Assembly: GCA_965217205.1 (NCBI GenBank)
Contig: OZ244254.1
Span: forward strand, 310,001-374,000
Length of the DNA: 64,000 bases
Source: Maricaulis sp947259345
GTDB lineage: Bacteria > Pseudomonadota > Alphaproteobacteria > Caulobacterales > Maricaulaceae
Direction of reading: 5' to 3'
This document shows positions 26,181 to 35,249 of this stretch, in pieces. Below the pieces are notes generated by a model. That model made no database searches. It was given only the letters and a program-made list of their open reading frames with translations, and was not told the DNA's origin. Both the position numbers and the translations under genes were made by a program. Numbering within the stretch: position 1 is the stretch's first letter; every line of letters begins with the position of its first letter.

Positions 26181-26663
26181 ATGACACCTTTCAAAGCACG
26201 CCTCGGCATTGTCTTTCTGGCTCTGGTCGGATCGGTCGCTGCCACCGGAGCGGCCAGCGCCGGCACCTGGCACCTCAATGCGGCTGCCTGCCCCGATCTG
26301 CGCGAAGATCGCCGCGATTCCCGGTACATGGACGGCCGTTTCGATCTTCGCGAAGACCGCCGCGATGCCAGCGTGATCGAATGTCCGCCGCGAGCCTGGT
26401 CCTACCAGCCCGACCGCTATGAACGCGACCGCCGATACACCCGTATCGCGGCCCTGCCCGCGACGCCCGGCTTGGTCTATGTCGCCCGCAATGGCCGCTA
26501 TTATGTCCGCGGTTATCGAGGCCAGACCCAATGGATTGATGTCGCCATCCACTACCCGCGTGGCTATCGCGGACACCGCTTCGGTCCGAACCGGTTCGAT
26601 CACCGCTTTGATCGACGCGATGACCGGCGCGGTCGGGGTCGAGGCCGGGGACATCGCCAATAG
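26181..26663 (+). CDS. Secreted Arg/Tyr-rich RcnB-like protein
   Basis: 160 residues from an ATG after GAAGGAG. Signal peptide 1-30 (ending AASAG). The mature part has a duplicated DLREDRRD octapeptide and many Arg, Tyr, His and Asp, ending in RGRGRGRGHRQ. The segment YYVRGYRGQTQWIDVAIHYP resembles short RcnB/YXWGXW-type periplasmic domains, but I am not sure. A role in binding metal or nucleic acid is conceivable from the composition only. Confidence 0.65.
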   Translation: MTPFKARLGIVFLALVGSVAATGAASAGTWHLNAAACPDLREDRRDSRYMDGRFDLREDRRDASVIECPPRAWSYQPDRYERDRRYTRIAALPATPGLVYVARNGRYYVRGYRGQTQWIDVAIHYPRGYRGHRFGPNRFDHRFDRRDDRRGRGRGRGHRQ

Positions 26664-26683
26664 CGCGATCGTCGCCCATGTGG

Positions 26684-27505
26684 TCAGACCATGATCTGGC
26701 CATCCAGATAGCGCGGCGCGTGGCCCAGCAGGGTCACGCGTTCGCCTTTGGGGGCCACTTGCAGCGCACCCGGGCGCTGCCCGATCTGGCGGGCACTCAG
26801 CCGCATCTTGTCGAGCCGCTCCGACCAGTACGGCGCCAGCGTGCAATGCGCCGATCCCGTGACCGGGTCCTCGTCCACGCCCGAGGCCGGGGCGAAGAAG
26901 CGGGACACGAAATCGCTTTTCTCGCCCGGTGCGGTGAGGATGATATTCGTATCGAGGGCGCGCAGCTTGGCATGATCCGGCTCTGCCAGACGCACGGCGG
27001 CTTCATCAGCAACGACCCACATCTGATAGCGGGCGCCATGGATGCGCGTGACGTCGAACACGATCTCTGGCGAGGTGTCGAGCCCGAGGGCGGCTTCCAG
27101 TGCGTCCGATCGCCGGGCCGCTTCAAAGCCGATCGCTGGCAGGTCCATGGCATAGCCGTCGCCCTGATTGTCCCGGCTGACGGCGAGGCGTCCCGAGCGG
27201 GTGTCGAAATGCGCGGTCCGGCCCTTGGCCAGGCCTTCCTCGATCACGATGGCGCCCGCCGCGAAAGTGGCATGGCCGCACAGATCGACCTCCACCGCCG
27301 GCGTGAACCAGCGCAAATGCCAGACATCCTCGCCGCGCGGCACCAGAAAGGCGGTCTCGGAGAGATTGTTGGAGTTGGCGATGCCCAAGAGCTCGCTGTA
27401 AGACAGGAATTCATCCATCAGCACGACGCCGGCCGGATTGCCGGTATGGGCCTGGCCGGGAATGGCAAAGCTGTGGACTTCGTAATAGGGCAGACGCGTC
27501 GACAT
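26684..27505 (-). CDS. PhzF-family isomerase/epimerase
   Basis: 273 residues. PhzF fold marks: GNPAGVVLM at about 23-31, SNNLSETAFLVP with the catalytic Glu at about 50, FTPAVEVDLCGHATFAAG and FFAPASGVDEDPVTGSAHC. The family includes DHHA isomerase and uncharacterised epimerases with a diaminopimelate-epimerase-like fold; the substrate is unknown. The start at 27505 gives MSTRLPYYEVHSFAIPG, the standard N-terminus; the longer frame is spurious. It lies 13 bases after the thioredoxin-like gene on the same strand, so they may share a transcript. Confidence 0.92.
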   Translation of the reverse strand: MSTRLPYYEVHSFAIPGQAHTGNPAGVVLMDEFLSYSELLGIANSNNLSETAFLVPRGEDVWHLRWFTPAVEVDLCGHATFAAGAIVIEEGLAKGRTAHFDTRSGRLAVSRDNQGDGYAMDLPAIGFEAARRSDALEAALGLDTSPEIVFDVTRIHGARYQMWVVADEAAVRLAEPDHAKLRALDTNIILTAPGEKSDFVSRFFAPASGVDEDPVTGSAHCTLAPYWSERLDKMRLSARQIGQRPGALQVAPKGERVTLLGHAPRYLDGQIMV

Positions 27506-27518
27506 GGCGGTTCGCCTC

Positions 27519-28355
27519 CTACCAGCGTTCGCTCTGATGGGGTCGGAAGCGCAGGGCGAGATCGGGGTTCTCCGCATCCAGCGCCGCGACAGTCTCGATT
27601 GTGAAGGGCTCGCCGTCGGCTCGCTCATTCAGGGCGCCAATGACCATCGCGCGGGCCTCCTGGCGCAATTGTGCGACATCGCGGGGCAGGTTGCGGCGCC
27701 ATTGTTCGACCTCTCGGTCGAGAGCGCGGTAATTCTCCGGGCGGTCTGCCTCATCGGCAATGCGCCATGCGCCGACATCGCGATAGGCGGCGGCGAGGCG
27801 GTCGCCTTCTTCCTCCTCGAAAATGTCGATCTCGATCATCATCGACTGGTAGACCAGCGAACTCTCGACGAGACCGCCGGTCGCCGGCTGCGCATCGGCC
27901 CAGCGGGCAAACCAGGCGCGGGCCTCCTCGATCGGCGTGGAATAGGCCGAGCCCCAGAAATTTCGCTCATCGCGATTGAGCAGGGTCTCGTCGGCCGGAT
28001 CGATCACGAAGACGGTCGGCGTGGCATAGATAGCGGCGACCCCGAAACGGCGCATGATGTCCTGGTTCCGGTCGCGCCAGCCGACATCGATGAAGCGGGT
28101 GACAAAGTGGGCCTCCAGCGTGGCGGCGAGCTCGGCATCCTCGAAATGATGTGCCAGGCCGCGACTGTCATGGCACCAGTTTCCGCCCAGCACGAGCAGG
28201 AGGCGCTTGTCTGTCGCCAGGGCTTCGGCGAGGGCCGCATCGACCACATCCATGGCCGCGAAATTCTCGTCGAAGGGGCGTGGGTGTTCGTCGTCCGCCC
28301 GTGCAGGGCCGGCGACAATCAGGATCAGGACGGCGAACAGGGCGGCCAGACGCAT
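27519..28355 (-). CDS. Thioredoxin-fold periplasmic protein with altered active site
   Basis: 278 residues. Signal peptide 1-20 (ending GPARAD). A thioredoxin-like domain at about 45-140: KRLLLVLGGNWCHDSRGLAH then the cis-Pro region AIYATPTVFVIDPA. The usual CxxC is replaced by CHDS, so only the first cysteine remains. Such CxxS proteins can act as isomerases or trap mixed disulfides but not as normal reductases. The C-terminal 120 residues are helical and unassigned. It precedes the PhzF gene. Confidence 0.82.
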   Translation of the reverse strand: MRLAALFAVLILIVAGPARADDEHPRPFDENFAAMDVVDAALAEALATDKRLLLVLGGNWCHDSRGLAHHFEDAELAATLEAHFVTRFIDVGWRDRNQDIMRRFGVAAIYATPTVFVIDPADETLLNRDERNFWGSAYSTPIEEARAWFARWADAQPATGGLVESSLVYQSMMIEIDIFEEEEGDRLAAAYRDVGAWRIADEADRPENYRALDREVEQWRRNLPRDVAQLRQEARAMVIGALNERADGEPFTIETVAALDAENPDLALRFRPHQSERW

Positions 28356-28457
28356 GACAGGACTTCCTTCGTTTCAATGAGTGCCAGTCAAGCATGATCG
28401 CGCGCGATGGAACAGGCGGAGGCGCGGCATCCGCCTGTTCTTCGCGTCATCGTGATC

Positions 28458-30239
28458 CTAGCCCGCGGCCAGGGCGGCGAGGCGGGCATAGAGGCCGTCA
28501 TCATTGGCCGCCAGCTCGTCATGCGTGCCCTGTTCGACGATCCGGCCCTGATCGAAGACCAGGATGCGGTCGGCATTGCGGATGGTCGACAGCCGGTGAG
28601 CGATCAGGATGGTCGTGCGACCTTCCATCACTGCCTCCATCGCGGCCTGGACATCGCGCTCGGTCTCATTGTCGAGGCTGGAGGTGGCCTCATCGAGAAT
28701 GAGAATGGGCGCATCGGTGAGGATAGCCCGTGCGATTGCAACCCGCTGACGCTCGCCACCGGACAGTTTCACACCGCGCTCGCCGACCAGCGTGTCGAAG
28801 CCCTGCGGCAGACGATCGATGAAGGCGTCGGCATGGGCCGCCTTCGCGGCCGCCATGATCTCCGCTTGCGTCGCATCGGGCGCGCCATAGGCGATATTGT
28901 CGGCAATCGAGCGGTGGAAGAGCGCCGGATCCTGGGGCACCAGCGCCACATTGCGGCGCAGGCTTTCCTGGGTCACCGACCGCACATCCTGACCGTCAAT
29001 CCGCACCGCGCCTTCGGTCACGTCATAAAGACGCTGAACCAGTTTGACGAAGGTCGACTTTCCCGAGCCGGTCGGACCGACCAGGGCCACCGTCTCGCCC
29101 GGCGCAATGTCGAGCGAGAAGTCGCGATACAGCGGACGCGTCTGGCCGGCATAGGTGAAGCCGACTTCGTCGAAACGAATCGCCCCGCGCTGGCGCTGGA
29201 AGTCCGGCGCGCCCTCGCGATCATCGACTTCGCTTTCCTGAAGGTCGAAGACGGCGAGGTCCTGGATCTCGTCCATGCCGCGCTGGACCTGCTGCACCTG
29301 TTCACCGAAGCGCCGCATATAGCCGGACACGATCATGTAGGCCGTCAGGGCGGCCACGACATCGCCGGCCGAGGCCGCACCTCGCGACCACTGCCAGACC
29401 AGCAGGCCGACCAGGGCCGCCTGCATGGTCAGATCGGTGACAATATTGACCAGCCAGGAATTGACGAAGCGGCCCCAGGTCTTCTTGGTCTCCGTCCGCC
29501 AGCGCCAGGCCAGTTCATGGAAGCGGGCATCCTCGCGGCCTTCGGCGCCAAAGCTCTTCACCGTGGCGACACCGCCAATGGCATCCGCCAAGGCGCCGCC
29601 GATCTCGCTGTCGAGCGCGTTCGAGCGGATATTCTGCGGCCGGATGTAATAGCGGCTGAGCAAAAGCGACGAGGCTACGAAACAGGCCATCACGACAAAG
29701 ACCACACCGCCGACCAGCGGCCAGCGGAAGGCCATCATCGCGGCAATGCCCAGCATCACACCAACCGAGGGCGCAATGCCCATGAAGATGTTGATGGTGA
29801 CATTGTCATAGGCCCACATGCCACGCGTGATTTTGCGCACCACCGAGCCGGCAAACGTATTGGCGTGCCAGTCCAGCGAGAAACGCTGGACCCGCGAGAA
29901 GGCATGCGTGGTCAGATCCGCCATATTGCCCGAGGAGAAGGGCACTTCGCAGCGCGAGGCCGACTGGCGCAGGGCGTAGAAGACCAGTGCCGCGCCCAGA
30001 TAGGTCAGGAAGGCGGGCCAGGGCGCACCCGCTTCGGGACCGGCGGCCAGGGCATCAATCAGCCCGCCCGCGGCGAGCGGGATCATCAGCTCGGCAATCG
30101 TGGCCAGCACCATGAAGGTGATCATGCCGGTCAGAAGGACCGGACGGCGCCCCCATTGGCGGCCCAGATAGGCCAGCACCTGCAGATTGGACAAATTGCG
30201 GGCGCGGGGCGTTTCATCTTGGTTTTGAAAGTCGGACAT
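28458..30239 (-). CDS. ABC exporter, fused permease and ATPase (MsbA-like)
   Basis: 593 residues. Six transmembrane helices fill residues about 30-330. The ATPase domain holds Walker A GPTGSGKSTF, Q-loop ALVPQDPALFH, signature LSGGERQRVA, Walker B ILILDEATSSLD and the switch His in IAHRLSTI. This half-transporter works as a homodimer; relatives move lipids, lipopolysaccharide cores or drugs. The substrate is unknown. It stands alone, followed by a repeat-containing spacer upstream. Confidence 0.94.
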   Translation of the reverse strand: MSDFQNQDETPRARNLSNLQVLAYLGRQWGRRPVLLTGMITFMVLATIAELMIPLAAGGLIDALAAGPEAGAPWPAFLTYLGAALVFYALRQSASRCEVPFSSGNMADLTTHAFSRVQRFSLDWHANTFAGSVVRKITRGMWAYDNVTINIFMGIAPSVGVMLGIAAMMAFRWPLVGGVVFVVMACFVASSLLLSRYYIRPQNIRSNALDSEIGGALADAIGGVATVKSFGAEGREDARFHELAWRWRTETKKTWGRFVNSWLVNIVTDLTMQAALVGLLVWQWSRGAASAGDVVAALTAYMIVSGYMRRFGEQVQQVQRGMDEIQDLAVFDLQESEVDDREGAPDFQRQRGAIRFDEVGFTYAGQTRPLYRDFSLDIAPGETVALVGPTGSGKSTFVKLVQRLYDVTEGAVRIDGQDVRSVTQESLRRNVALVPQDPALFHRSIADNIAYGAPDATQAEIMAAAKAAHADAFIDRLPQGFDTLVGERGVKLSGGERQRVAIARAILTDAPILILDEATSSLDNETERDVQAAMEAVMEGRTTILIAHRLSTIRNADRILVFDQGRIVEQGTHDELAANDDGLYARLAALAAG

Positions 30240-30581
30240 CTCAGCAGCGGACCCGGGAGCAGCAGCGCTGCGGGGTCCGTCCTCATGGCAATCATCATCT
30301 GGAAGACAGGCAAGTGACGCAGCGGAGTCCCGAAGGCGGCGACCGGGTTGCGGTCGAAGCGGTTTCGGGGTCAGGCAGCGCGCCGGCTACCTGTTTTGCC
30401 TAGATGAAAGTTCGCATGGATCTGCTCTCTTGTGCCGATTGATCCGGGAGGCGGTGGGTAGCCCGGTCCGGCGGACTGGGCAAGTGTGCCACGGGTGGGT
30501 TTCGCGTTTGAGGCGAGATGTGTGGCGTTGGGGGCACAGGGCGGCTCGATGCGAGCCCCGCCCTGGTTGATGCCAAGCTCT
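30240..30581. other. Intergenic spacer, no gene seen
   Basis: About 340 bases between the ABC exporter start and the dispersed repeat. Open frames here are short, lack ribosome sites and run into the repeat. No convincing promoter or terminator was picked out by eye. Confidence 0.5.
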
Positions 30582-30732
30582 AGGTCCTTCCCCTTGATGG
30601 GGAAGGTGGGCCGAGGGGCAGCCTCGGGTCGGATCGGGCGAAACGCGCCAGCGTTCCGGCACCGACGGCCCGTCACCCACTCCGTCTCGCCCTGACGGGC
30701 GATCCACCTCGCCCATCAAGGGCGAGGACCTG
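30582..30732 (-). repeat. Dispersed ~151-bp intergenic repeat, copy 2
   Basis: The reverse complement of copy 1 at 10985-11136, sharing the ends (AGGTCCTTCCCCTTGATGGG and GATGGGCGAGG-type arms) and the interior words GGGTCGGATCGGG, GCGCCAGCGTTC and CACTCCGTCT. It abuts the thioesterase 3' end by eight bases. Two copies 19.6 kb apart in opposite orientation suggest a mobile or recombining intergenic family. Confidence 0.85.
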
Positions 30733-30740
30733 CCTGGGCC

Positions 30741-31673
30741 CTAAGCCTCAATCCCCGGCACCACCGCCGCTTCCACTTTCGCCTGGGTCGCCGCATCGAT
30801 TTCCGCCAGCTTGCGCTGGTCGAGATCCATGGGGGCGGCGACGCCTTCCATGGTCCACCAGGGCTTGCCGGTGGCGGGTTCAAGCACCCAGTGGACGATA
30901 TTGCGGACCTTGGTGTCGGCGGATTTTAGACCGGAGCGGATGGCATAGCCGTCGCCGGCACGCGGCCAGCGATGGACATGGATGCAGCACTCCAGCAGGG
31001 CGGAACCGATATTGCCCGACGGTTCGCCGGCATGCATGGCCCATTCTTCCGGAAAAGCGGCAGCGAAATTGGTCACGCTGTCGGAGACGCGTCCGAGCAG
31101 AAACTCGGTCCGCATCCAGCCAAAGGCGTCCATCTCGTGCGGGCCGAAGCGGCCGCGGCCGATCGGGGTCAGGGCGAGGGCGTCCGCGGCACTCAGCGAG
31201 ACCGGGCGGCTGCCGGGTCTGGTGGTGAGGCCGCGCGGAGCGGCAAAGTCGGGCGTTTCGACCTGCAAGGCCCTGGCGGCCTTGGCGAAGCGGTCCGGCC
31301 AGGCGAAGGCTTGCGCCGTGTCGGGCGCGGCATGAGCCAGCTTGATGGCAAAGCTGGCGGCCGGTTTGCCGGTGCCGGAATGGCGCATCACCAGGACCAC
31401 GTCGGCCGAGGCGCGGTCATGGCCGACAAAACCGCCCTCGATATAGAGCGGCGCGCCGGGGCGGGCTTCGGCCAGAAAGCGGATGTGCAGGGTTTGCGGG
31501 ATCAGGGTCGCCAGGGCGTCGGCGCGCTGGATCGGGTTGAGCCCGGCGGCTTCGGCCAGATTGGCCAGGGCTTCACTGGCGCGGGCGAGATAGAAGCGGA
31601 CATTGAAATGCCCCAGCTCGTCGCATTCCCAGGCATTCACGCAGCCGCGCCAAAGCTCGATCATTGTGGTCAT
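30741..31673 (-). CDS. Double-hotdog acyl-CoA thioesterase-like protein
   Basis: 310 residues. Two hotdog domains are suggested: the first opens WECDELGHFNVRFYLARASE (a 4-hydroxybenzoyl-CoA-thioesterase-like pattern with the Asp/His region), the second around PHEMDAFGWMRTEFLLGRVS. Such enzymes release free acids from acyl-CoA; the natural substrate is unknown. It lies four bases after zur on the same strand, so it is likely expressed with it, which is odd for a zinc regulator. Confidence 0.8.
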   Translation of the reverse strand: MTTMIELWRGCVNAWECDELGHFNVRFYLARASEALANLAEAAGLNPIQRADALATLIPQTLHIRFLAEARPGAPLYIEGGFVGHDRASADVVLVMRHSGTGKPAASFAIKLAHAAPDTAQAFAWPDRFAKAARALQVETPDFAAPRGLTTRPGSRPVSLSAADALALTPIGRGRFGPHEMDAFGWMRTEFLLGRVSDSVTNFAAAFPEEWAMHAGEPSGNIGSALLECCIHVHRWPRAGDGYAIRSGLKSADTKVRNIVHWVLEPATGKPWWTMEGVAAPMDLDQRKLAEIDAATQAKVEAAVVPGIEA

Positions 31674-31677
31674 TCCC

Positions 31678-32109
31678 TCAGGCCGGCCGGCAATTGGCGC
31701 ATTGACCGAAATGCTCGACCACCGAACGCTGGATCATGAAGCCCTCCGGCGCATTCATCGGCAGCGGCGCGCCATGGCGTTCCTCGACGGCGCCACAGGT
31801 CGAGCAGATGAAAAGCTCGGCCCCGCCCTCATCATGGGCATGGCTGCAGCCGACAAAGGCGTTGAGCGCCTCGACCTTGTGCACCAGGCCGGCGGTCATC
31901 AGGAAATCCAGCGCGCGATAGACGGTCGGCGGCTTGGCGGAACCGGGGCCCGGCTTGAGCGCTTCCAGGAGGTCATAGGCCTTCACCGGCCCGTCGGCCT
32001 CCAGCACGAGTTCGAGCACGCGCTTGCGCACGGGGGTGAGTTTCTCACCCCGTTCCAGGCAATGGGCTTCGGCGGCGTCGAGCGCCTTGGTCAGGGAATC
32101 AGCGGTCAT
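31678..32109 (-). CDS. zur: Fur-family zinc uptake regulator
   Basis: 143 residues. Winged-helix N-terminus (LTPVRKRVLELVLEADGPVK, KPPTVYRALDFLMTAGLVHK), metal site HAHDEGGAELFIC and structural zinc cysteines in CSTCG and CANC. The details (short, CxxC pairs, KPPTVYRALDFL) match Zur better than Fur. With zinc bound it represses uptake genes. It is divergent from a ZnuD-like receptor with an AT-rich dyad between them, which supports the zinc assignment. Confidence 0.9.
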   Translation of the reverse strand: MTADSLTKALDAAEAHCLERGEKLTPVRKRVLELVLEADGPVKAYDLLEALKPGPGSAKPPTVYRALDFLMTAGLVHKVEALNAFVGCSHAHDEGGAELFICSTCGAVEERHGAPLPMNAPEGFMIQRSVVEHFGQCANCRPA

Positions 32110-32167
32110 CTTGCCGATATTTAATCACGCTTTGCCGCATTTCCCAGCGCTTCGGCATTGCCGTGAA

Positions 32168-32211
32168 GTGAATGTTATAATATCACGCTCTCGAATTGTT
32201 CTGTTATTACA
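32168..32211. promoter_or_regulatory. Candidate Zur boxes between zur and the zinc receptor
   Basis: ATGTTATAATAT at 32172-32183 is an almost perfect dyad centred on TATA, flanked by GTGA and TCAC. A weaker TGTTATTACA follows at 32202-32211. Alphaproteobacterial Zur sites are AT-rich dyads with TGTTATA cores (from memory). Placement between zur and the receptor fits control of one or both. Confidence 0.55.
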
Positions 32212-32224
32212 TATCGGGGAAGCC

Positions 32225-34351
32225 ATGTTCGCGCGTCTGTCCAACACCACTGCCATGATCGCCCTGCTGGCTGGAGCCAGCCTCGGCGGTACCGCCTTCG
32301 CCCAGGATGGCGAGCGCGATGAGGACGTCATTGTGGTGACCTCCTCTGTGCTGGGTGTTGCCGCCGACGAAGTCGCGGGCGCGGTCGAAGTCGTCGACCG
32401 CCGACATCTGGAAGACAATCTGTCCGGCTCCCTGGCCGACACGATCGCCCACGAGCCGGGCGTCTCCACCACCTATTTCGGTCCCGCCGCCAGCCGTCCG
32501 GTCATCCGAGGTCTCGGCGCCGACCGGGTTCGCGTCCTCGTCAATGGCGTCGGCCTGATTGATGCCTCGACCAACTCACCCGATCACGCGGTTGCCTCCG
32601 AAGCCCTGGAAGCCCAGAGCGTCGAGATCCTGCGCGGGCCGGCGGCGATTGCCTATGGCGGCGGCGCGATCGGCGGTGTGGTCAATGTCATTGACGGACG
32701 CATTCCCGAAACCCGCGCCGAGGACGGTCTGGACGGTCGCTTCTACGGCTCGCTGACCTCCGTCGACCAGGGCGAGACCGCAGCCGGTCGGGTGCGTTTC
32801 AATGCCGGCGAGTTCGTCATCAATCTGGAAGGCCTGCTGCGCACCGCCCAACCCTATGACATTCCGGGCTTTGCCGAGTCCGAAACCTTCCGTCTCTTTG
32901 AAGAGGCGGAAGAAGACCATGATGATGTTCATGATGACGACCAACATGCTGATGAGCACGGTGAAGACGAGCACCCTTATGGCACAGTCGAGAATTCCGG
33001 CCTGGATTTCAGTTCCGCCTCGGCCGGGATTTCCTGGGTCGGTGAGAACGGCTTCATCGGCGTTGCCATCAAACAGTCCAATGCCCTCTATGGCATTCCG
33101 GGCGGCCACGCCCATGGCGGGGAAGACGACGAAGATCACGACGATCACGATGACCACGAAGAAGAACACGGTCATGATGAGAGCGTCCGCATCGATCTCG
33201 AACAGACCCGTTTCGACCTGCGCGGCGAGTGGCGCGACCTCGGCGAGCATATCGAGCGCGTGAAATTCTCCTTCGGCACGGGCAGCTATGAGCATGTCGA
33301 GCTGGAAGGTGACGAAGTCGGCACCCGCTTCACCAATGAGGGCTGGGAAGGCCGTCTGGAAGCCCGCCATACCCCGATCGATCTGTGGGGTGGTGTCTGG
33401 GAAGGCGCTGCCGGCATGCAGGCCTTCAACCGCGACTTCGCAGCGATCGGCGATGAAGCCTATGTGCCCCCGTCGGAAACCGCCGATTGGGGTGTCTTTC
33501 TGGTCGAGCGCTGGGATGCCGAACGCTGGGGGCTGGAAGGCGGTCTTCGCTTTGAAAGCCGCGATCTGGATACCGCAACGGACAGCCGCAGTTTCGAAAC
33601 AACCAGCTTCTCCGGATCGGTTTTCGTGCGTCCGGTACGCGATACCTTCCTCGCGCTGACCTTGTCGTCCAGCGAACGCGCCCCGACGGATGTCGAACTC
33701 TTCGCCGACGGCCCCCACGTCGCCAGCCGCACCTATGAACTCGGCAATACGGCCCTCGATGTAGAGCGCGCCGTGTCCGCTGAATTGACCGCCCGGACGC
33801 AGCTCGCCGACTGGTCGCTGGAGGCCTCGGTGTTCCGGGCCGATTATGACGGCTTCATCGCCGCCTTCGCGACTGGCGCTGAGGCGGACGGTTTCCCGGT
33901 CTATGCCTATCGTCAGGAAGATGCCGTCCTGTCGGGCTTTGAAGGCCGACTGGAAGGGCCACTGGGTGATTTTTCCGGCTGGGCCTTTGATGGCGAGCTG
34001 ACCGGTGAATATGTCGAGGCGAGCCTCGATGCTGGCGGTGACCTGCCGCGCCTGCCGCCGCTCTCCTTTACCGCCGGTGTGACGGCGTCGCGGGATGGTC
34101 ATCAACTCCACCTCGAGACCGAGTGGGCCGATGTCCAGGACAATACGGCGCCCTTCGAGCTGAAGACTCAATCCTATGTCCTGGTCAATGCGCGCTGGTC
34201 CTTCCACCCGGTCGCGGAACGCGATTTGCGGGTCATCCTGGAGGCGCGTAATCTGACCGATGCGGAGGCGCGTCTGCACACCTCCTTCCTCAAGGACCAG
34301 GTGCCGTTGCCGGGCAGCAATTTGCGGGCCGCGCTCGTCCTCGATTTCTGA
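32225..34351 (+). CDS. TonB-dependent zinc receptor, ZnuD-like
   Basis: 708 residues. Signal peptide 1-26 (ending TAFAQ), TonB box DVIVVTSSV, plug domain (LADTIAHEPGVSTTYFGPAA, EILRGPAAIAYGGGAIGGVV), then a 22-strand barrel ending RAALVLDF with a C-terminal Phe. Two loops are extremely rich in His and acidic residues (about residues 233-256 and 298-320, containing EEDHDDVHDDDQHADEH and HDDHDDHEEEHGHDE). They are typical of zinc-capturing ZnuD-type receptors. It is divergent from zur with a candidate Zur box between. It imports zinc across the outer membrane using TonB. Confidence 0.92.
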   Translation: MFARLSNTTAMIALLAGASLGGTAFAQDGERDEDVIVVTSSVLGVAADEVAGAVEVVDRRHLEDNLSGSLADTIAHEPGVSTTYFGPAASRPVIRGLGADRVRVLVNGVGLIDASTNSPDHAVASEALEAQSVEILRGPAAIAYGGGAIGGVVNVIDGRIPETRAEDGLDGRFYGSLTSVDQGETAAGRVRFNAGEFVINLEGLLRTAQPYDIPGFAESETFRLFEEAEEDHDDVHDDDQHADEHGEDEHPYGTVENSGLDFSSASAGISWVGENGFIGVAIKQSNALYGIPGGHAHGGEDDEDHDDHDDHEEEHGHDESVRIDLEQTRFDLRGEWRDLGEHIERVKFSFGTGSYEHVELEGDEVGTRFTNEGWEGRLEARHTPIDLWGGVWEGAAGMQAFNRDFAAIGDEAYVPPSETADWGVFLVERWDAERWGLEGGLRFESRDLDTATDSRSFETTSFSGSVFVRPVRDTFLALTLSSSERAPTDVELFADGPHVASRTYELGNTALDVERAVSAELTARTQLADWSLEASVFRADYDGFIAAFATGAEADGFPVYAYRQEDAVLSGFEGRLEGPLGDFSGWAFDGELTGEYVEASLDAGGDLPRLPPLSFTAGVTASRDGHQLHLETEWADVQDNTAPFELKTQSYVLVNARWSFHPVAERDLRVILEARNLTDAEARLHTSFLKDQVPLPGSNLRAALVLDF

Positions 34352-34440
34352 TGCATTGCCGGCCTGCGTCAGCCTGCCGCGCGGCGGGCTGACGCGCGGC
34401 GAAACGCGCACTCCCGAACGTCGGCGAGAGGGTCCAGAAA

Positions 34441-34461
34441 GTCCCTAGATTATTTAGGGAC
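34441..34461. promoter_or_regulatory. Small dyad upstream of ompW
   Basis: GTCCCTA and TAGGGAC flank a 7-base AT centre, ending just before the ompW ribosome site (GAAAGGA). It could be a regulator site or a 5' UTR hairpin that limits translation. The rest of the spacer holds only a GC-rich inverted stretch (CTGCCGCGCGGCGG). Confidence 0.35.
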
Positions 34462-34475
34462 GAAAGGATCACCCC

Positions 34476-35096
34476 ATGAAACGCCTGTTCTTCACCGCTG
34501 CCCTTGCCGCGCTGGTCGCGGCTCCGACCGCCTCCGCCGAGAGCGGTGACTGGCTGGTCCGCCTGCGTGGCATCAATGTGGCCCCCAATGAGTCGGCCGA
34601 TATCGCGACCATCGGCGGCGATGTCGATATTGACACCTCGATCGTGCCGGAACTGGACATCACCTATTTCCTGCAGGACCAGTGGGCGGTCGAGCTCATC
34701 CTCGGCGTGACGCCGCATGATGTGATGGCGGTCGGGACCTCGCTCGGAGACGTCGACCTGGGTGATGTCACGCTACTGCCGCCGACGTTGACGCTCCAGT
34801 ACCATTTCAATCCGGATGGCCAGGTGCGCCCGTATCTCGGCGCGGGCGTGAACTACACCCACTTCTTCAATGAAGACCTGCCGACAGGCACCACGCTGAC
34901 ATCGATCGATTATGATGCCAGCTTCGGCCTGGCCGCCCAGGCCGGCGTGGACTTCGCGATCGATGAAGACTGGTTCTTCAATGTTGATGTCAAATACATC
35001 GACATTGATACGGATGTGACCATCAATGGCGCCATTGCCGCCGATGTGCAGATCGATCCGGTGGTGTTCGGCCTCGGCTTTGGCCGTCGTTTCTGA
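34476..35096 (+). CDS. OmpW-family outer-membrane barrel
   Basis: 206 residues. Signal peptide 1-21 (ending TASAES). OmpW marks: GDWLVRLRGINVAPNES, VPELDITYFLQDQWAVELIL, LTLQYHFNPDGQVRPYLGAG, and the end VFGLGFGRRF with the C-terminal Phe needed for barrel insertion. Eight strands are expected, forming a channel for small hydrophobic compounds. A terminator follows directly. Confidence 0.93.
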   Translation: MKRLFFTAALAALVAAPTASAESGDWLVRLRGINVAPNESADIATIGGDVDIDTSIVPELDITYFLQDQWAVELILGVTPHDVMAVGTSLGDVDLGDVTLLPPTLTLQYHFNPDGQVRPYLGAGVNYTHFFNEDLPTGTTLTSIDYDASFGLAAQAGVDFAIDEDWFFNVDVKYIDIDTDVTINGAIAADVQIDPVVFGLGFGRRF

Positions 35097-35121
35097 TCGT
35101 TTTCAGTCGATGTTTCAGGGC

Positions 35122-35156
35122 AATGCCGGGCCGTTTGGCGGCCCGGCATTTTTCTT
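35122..35156 (+). terminator. Rho-independent terminator after ompW
   Basis: AATGCCGGGCC pairs with GGCCCGGCATT (11 pairs, loop of seven), followed by TTTCTT. Confidence 0.88.
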
Positions 35157-35249
35157 GCGAAGGCACGGATGTACAAGCCTGCGCCGATCCGTTGCCGGGG
35201 CAGGGCTAATCCGCTATCCAGTGCCCAAAGAACTGAAGGGGTTTCTATC

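Noticed and set aside
28407..30317. 636-codon forward open frame opposite the ABC exporter
   Set aside because: The exporter on the other strand carries all ABC motifs; this frame is its shadow in GC-rich DNA.
32576..34411. 611-codon reverse open frame inside the zinc receptor
   Set aside because: It is antisense to a clear TonB receptor; the low-complexity Ile/Val run mirrors the His/Asp loops.
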